From the NCBI GenBank assembly GCA_039933635.1, contig JBDTNQ010000049.1, positions 1 to 29,734 of the forward strand: a stretch of DNA of 29,734 nt. The letters are read 5' to 3'. This stretch comes from JBDTNQ01 sp039933635 (GTDB lineage: Bacteria > Acidobacteriota > Vicinamibacteria > Vicinamibacterales > SCN-69-37). This document shows, one piece after another, positions 26,361 to 29,734 of this stretch; the first letter of the stretch is position 1; each line of letters opens with the position of its first letter. The notes beneath the pieces are model-generated. The model was given only the letters and a program-made list of their open reading frames with translations. It searched no databases and had not been told where the DNA came from. Position numbers and translations under genes: made by a program.

Positions 26361-26383
26361 CAGCCCGCGAGGCGTCGCGGCTG
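26361..26383 (+). promoter_or_regulatory. Hairpin just before the DUF4175-like gene's ribosome-binding site
   Basis: CAGCC-C-GCGA pairs with TCGC-GGCTG around a GGCG loop with one bulged C. It ends 3 nt before AAGGAG (26386-26391), which is 6 nt ahead of the ATG at 26398. The position would allow structure-based control of translation, but this is speculative. Confidence 0.4.
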
Positions 26384-26397
26384 GCAAGGAGCACGCA

Positions 26398-29300
26398 ATG
26401 GCGGAAGCACTGGGCGGAACCTCTCGTCAGGAGCTCGTTGACGTCATCCGCACGGCGCGGAACCGGTGGCGCACCAAGCTGATGCTGCGCGGCGCCGTGA
26501 TCGTGCTGGGCGGAGGACTCCTGGCGCTGGCCCTCGCGTCCTGGGGCCTCCAGGCGCTGAAGTTCAGCACGACATCGGTCATTGGCCTCCGCATTGCCGT
26601 GTTCACCATCTTCGCGGCGCTCGTCGCCTGGTGGTTCGCCAAGCCCTTCCGTCGCCGCGTCACGGATCTCCAGGTGGCCTTGTACGTCGAGGAGCACGAG
26701 CCTTCCTTGCAGGCGGCCATCCTGAGCGCCGTCGACGCGGGTGCCGTGACCGGATCGTCAGCACCGGATGTCCCGCCAATCATCATCGACCGCATGATCG
26801 AGCAGGCCGTCGAGAAGTGCCGGACCATCGGCACCGTAGGGCAGGTGGGCCGGTCCGCCGTGCGCCGGTACGGGGTCGGGCTGGCGGCGCTTGCCGCCGT
26901 GGTGGCCCTCCTCCTTTCAATCGGTCCGGAGTTCTTCCGTCAGGGCGCATCCGCGTTGCTCGTGCTCTCGCGCGACGCCGAGGCCGCAAGCCCGTACGCC
27001 ATCAAGGTCGAGCCCGGCGACGCCACCATTCCGAAGGGCGCCGATCAGAACATCAAGGCGAAGCTGGCTGGATTTCGCTCGAACGACGTCGTGATGATGG
27101 TGAAGTCCGGCGCGGAGGCTTCGTTTCAGCGGATGCCCCTCTTGCCAGGCGCCGACGACGTCAGTTTTGAAGGCATGTTGTTCGACGTGAAGGCGCCGCT
27201 CGAGTACTACGTCGAGGCCGACGGGGTGCGTTCGCCGACGTACGCGATGAAGGTGGTCGAGCTGCCGGCCGTCGAGAACCTCGAGCTCGAGTACATCTAT
27301 CCGGCGTACACGGGGCTGCCGTCACAGAAAGTCGAGTCGGGTGGTGACGTCGCCGCGCTGCGCGGCACCCAGGTGCGGGTCCGCGTCAAGCCGACCATGG
27401 CCACGCCCGCCGGACGTCTGCAGCTGGAGCCCGGCTCGCCGTCGGCCCTGAACACACAGACCGACGGCACGCTCATCGGCAGCTTCACGATCGCCGACGA
27501 CGGCTTCTACCACGTGGAGCTCGATGGCCCGCACGGGGAGAAGGTCTCAGCCTCACCGAAGTTCACGGTTGACGCGATTGAGGATCAGGCGCCGACGGTG
27601 ACGTTTGAAAAACCGAAGCGCGATACCAAGGCGAATCCCGTTGAAGAAGTCTTTCTTCAGGCGCGCGCCGATGACGACTTCGGGGTGAAGCAACTCGATT
27701 TGATCTACACCGTCAACGGTGGCGCCGAGAAGACCGTGAGCCTCTACGGGAAGGGCGCGAAGCCGCTCACGGAGGTCAGCGCGGGACACACGGTCTACCT
27801 CGAGGAACTGGGCGTGAAGCCCGGCGATTTCGTCTCGTACTACGCGAAGGCCACCGACACGGACACGGTCAAGGGACCGAAGTCCACGATGAGCGACATC
27901 TACTTCATCGAAGTGCGGCCGTTCTCGCAGGACTTCAAGAAGGCCCAGTCCCAGCAGGGTGGGGGTGGCGGCGGTGGTGGTGGCGGCGGTGGTCCGCAGG
28001 CCGGCGCCTTGTCCGAGCAGCAGCGGCAGATCATTTCGGCCACGTTCAACGTGGACCGTGACAAGCCGAAGCTGGCCGCCGACAAGTTCAAGGAGAACTC
28101 GGTGTTCGTGGGCCTGTCGCAGGGCAAGCTGCGCGAGCAGGTCGATGAGCTCGTGACACAGATGCGCGAACGGCTTGGCACCATGGCCAGCCCCAACCTG
28201 AAGAAGATCTTCGAGATCCTGCCGGTGGCGGCCGCGGAAATGAAGACGGCCGAGGCGTCGTTGGCCGGCCAGAAGCCGAAAGAGGCGCTGCCGGCCGAGC
28301 AGCGCGCGCTCAAGAGTCTCCAGGAAGCGGAGCAGCTGTACGACCTCGAGGTGCGCCAGGGCGGCGGCGGGGGCGGCGGCGGCGGAGGTGGCGGCGGTCA
28401 GGACATGGCCAACGAGCTCGCCGACCTCTTCCAGCTGCAGCTCGATCGGCAGGCCAACCAGTACGAACTGCAGCAGAGCGCGCAGCAACAACAGCAGGGG
28501 GCCGGCCAGCAGGTTGATGAGCTCGCGAACCGGTTGCGGGATCTCGCCCGGCGCCAGCTGGAGCAGGCACGCCAACAGCAGCAGCGGGGGCAGCAGCAGG
28601 CGGGCGGTGCGGGCGGCGGGTCGTCGCAGCGGGCGCTTGCGGATGAAGTCGAGCAGGCGGCTCGCCAGCTCGAACAGCTGAAGCGCGAGGCGGAGCGCCA
28701 GGGCGAGCAGCGCCAGGATCTGGCGGACGCGGCGCGACGGTTGCAGGAGTCCGCAAACGCCATGCGTCAGGCGGCCGCCAACGGGAGCAGCGACGGCGGC
28801 GCACAGGCGCGTCAGGCGGCCGATGCCATTCAGCAGGCACAGCGCCTGCTGCAACAGAATCAATCGGCCAACGCGCAGGCCAACGCTGATGATGCCGTCC
28901 GCAAGGCGGACGAGCTCGTGCGGCAGCAGCAGGACATTGCGTCAGGCGTGCAGGGGCTGGGTCGCCAGCAGGGCGCGGCGCGCGACGGTCGGATGCAGCA
29001 GTTGTCGCAGGAGAAGGACACGCTACGCAATGGCGTGTCACAGCTCGAACAGCAGCTCGACGCGCTGGGTCGTCAGGCGCTGACGAATGGTCAGCGCGAT
29101 GCGGCCCGCAAGTTCCAGGAAGCGGCCGGCACGATTCGGGATCAGGCGACAAAGGAAATCATCGACTACTCGAAGCAGGCGATGGCCGCGAGTCCCGAAG
29201 CCTCGGGGCCCATCGAGGCCCGGGTGCAGTCGAACCTCGAAGGCGTTCGTCAACGGGTCGGACAGGCGGCTGATGCCGCGCGCCAGGCCGCACAAGGCAC

Positions 29301-29734
29301 CGGACTCACGCGCGCCGCTCAACAGGCCGCGAACGTGTTGCGTGGTCTGAACTCGCTGCAGCAGCAACAGCAGGGCGGCCAGCAGGACGGACAGCAGGGC
29401 CAACAGGGGCAGCAGGGCCAGAATGGCCAGAATGGCCGTCAAGACGGACAGGGCCAGCAAGGGCAGCAGGGTCAGGCGGGCCAGCAGGGCCAACAAGGCC
29501 AGGGTCAGCAGGGCCGCCAAGGTCAACAGGGCCAGGGCCAGGGTCAGCAAGGACAACAAGGCCAAGGCCAGCAAGGGCAACAAGGTCAAGGGCAACAAGG
29601 CCAACAGGGTCAAGGCCAGGGTCAAGGCCAGGGCCAGCAAGGCCAACAGGGCCAAGGTCAGCAAGGTCAGGGTCAACAAGGCCAGGGCGGTCAGCGCCAG
29701 GGTGGGCAACAACGTCTCGGTCAGGCCGGGGGCG
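26398..29734 (+). CDS. Giant DUF4175-like membrane protein, Gln/Gly-rich (3' partial)
   Basis: The frame opens at ATG 26398 (AAGGAG 6 nt upstream) and stays open for 1112 codons to the window end, so the C-terminus is missing. Three membrane helices are visible (about 28-49, 66-81 and 158-180). A periplasmic part with beta-sandwich character follows to about residue 510, including the recurring segment FTVDAIEDQAPTVTFEKP. A 12-Gly tract (521-532) and a 13-Gly tract (655-667) flank a helical part. A long Gln/Ala/Arg-rich coiled coil (about 668-990) is followed from about 988 to the edge by Gln-Gly repeats of the GQQGQ type. Layout and neighbours fit DUF4175-type proteins that close MoxR/BatA clusters. 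The family assignment is from memory of the architecture, not a search. Confidence 0.82.
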   Translation, partial: MAEALGGTSRQELVDVIRTARNRWRTKLMLRGAVIVLGGGLLALALASWGLQALKFSTTSVIGLRIAVFTIFAALVAWWFAKPFRRRVTDLQVALYVEEHEPSLQAAILSAVDAGAVTGSSAPDVPPIIIDRMIEQAVEKCRTIGTVGQVGRSAVRRYGVGLAALAAVVALLLSIGPEFFRQGASALLVLSRDAEAASPYAIKVEPGDATIPKGADQNIKAKLAGFRSNDVVMMVKSGAEASFQRMPLLPGADDVSFEGMLFDVKAPLEYYVEADGVRSPTYAMKVVELPAVENLELEYIYPAYTGLPSQKVESGGDVAALRGTQVRVRVKPTMATPAGRLQLEPGSPSALNTQTDGTLIGSFTIADDGFYHVELDGPHGEKVSASPKFTVDAIEDQAPTVTFEKPKRDTKANPVEEVFLQARADDDFGVKQLDLIYTVNGGAEKTVSLYGKGAKPLTEVSAGHTVYLEELGVKPGDFVSYYAKATDTDTVKGPKSTMSDIYFIEVRPFSQDFKKAQSQQGGGGGGGGGGGGPQAGALSEQQRQIISATFNVDRDKPKLAADKFKENSVFVGLSQGKLREQVDELVTQMRERLGTMASPNLKKIFEILPVAAAEMKTAEASLAGQKPKEALPAEQRALKSLQEAEQLYDLEVRQGGGGGGGGGGGGGQDMANELADLFQLQLDRQANQYELQQSAQQQQQGAGQQVDELANRLRDLARRQLEQARQQQQRGQQQAGGAGGGSSQRALADEVEQAARQLEQLKREAERQGEQRQDLADAARRLQESANAMRQAAANGSSDGGAQARQAADAIQQAQRLLQQNQSANAQANADDAVRKADELVRQQQDIASGVQGLGRQQGAARDGRMQQLSQEKDTLRNGVSQLEQQLDALGRQALTNGQRDAARKFQEAAGTIRDQATKEIIDYSKQAMAASPEASGPIEARVQSNLEGVRQRVGQAADAARQAAQGTGLTRAAQQAANVLRGLNSLQQQQQGGQQDGQQGQQGQQGQNGQNGRQDGQGQQGQQGQAGQQGQQGQGQQGRQGQQGQGQGQQGQQGQGQQGQQGQGQQGQQGQGQGQGQGQQGQQGQGQQGQGQQGQGGQRQGGQQRLGQAGG
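29359..29734 (+). repeat. Gln-Gly low-complexity coding repeat
   Basis: About 125 codons encode almost only Gln and Gly in QGQ/GQQ patterns. Codons vary freely (CAG/CAA and GGC/GGT/GGG/GGA), so the nucleotide sequence is far less regular than the protein. The repeat reaches the window edge, so its full length is unknown. Confidence 0.9.

Noticed and set aside
27553..29712. Minus-strand frames rich in Leu opposite the Gln-rich gene
   Set aside because: Poly-Leu arises because the complement of CAG/CAA codons reads as CTG/TTG. It is an artefact of the Gln repeats, not a membrane protein.

Overview
The window is about 29.7 kb of GC-rich, densely packed bacterial chromosome with nearly every gene on the + strand. 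Gene content (a tilS-ftsH-folP-cdaA-cdaR-glmM-pdxJ housekeeping block, a small microcompartment locus with a class II aldolase and three pentamer genes, and a MoxR/DUF58/BatA-like cluster ending in a giant Gln/Gly-rich protein) together with short degenerate intergenic repeats suggests an Acidobacteriota chromosome, possibly the Vicinamibacteria side. That placement is inference; there is no rRNA gene here to confirm it. No mobile element, CRISPR array or pseudogene was found.

Layout. Positions 1-353 hold the last codons of an upstream gene and a repeat-rich intergenic region. An aminotransferase (354-1652) ends at a strong hairpin terminator. A tRNA with a CAT anticodon (1758-1834) lies 11 nt ahead of tilS, which overlaps ftsH. 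Then come folP, cdaA (c-di-AMP synthesis), its YbbR-domain partner cdaR, glmM (peptidoglycan precursor) and pdxJ (vitamin B6).

The segment 9745-13984 is the most interesting. A TPR protein and a PP0621-like small membrane protein precede a fuculose-phosphate-type aldolase with a flexible linker and a C-terminal amphipathic helix typical of microcompartment cargo. Behind it are one hexameric shell gene (BMC-H), three different pentameric vertex genes (BMC-P), and a 79-aa Cys/His-rich protein with its own cargo-like helix at the N-terminus. A D-2-hydroxyacid dehydrogenase (glyoxylate/hydroxypyruvate reductase type) follows at once. No aldehyde dehydrogenase, phosphotransacylase or BMC-T gene is present, so this is either a minimal sugar-phosphate microcompartment or a partial locus with the rest elsewhere.

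Next are nth, a secreted cyclophilin, a DUF72 gene on the minus strand (the only one), and a queE-queC pair (7-deazaguanine synthesis) overlapping a tRNA-Ala editing-like protein with a DHHA1-like tail. From 18923 to the end runs a cell-envelope/chaperone-type cluster: a membrane vWA-like protein with a glutamine-amidotransferase-like domain, DUF4159, a MoxR AAA+ ATPase, DUF58, a BatA-like membrane protein, and a large DUF4175-like membrane protein that runs off the window in a Gln/Gly repeat tail.
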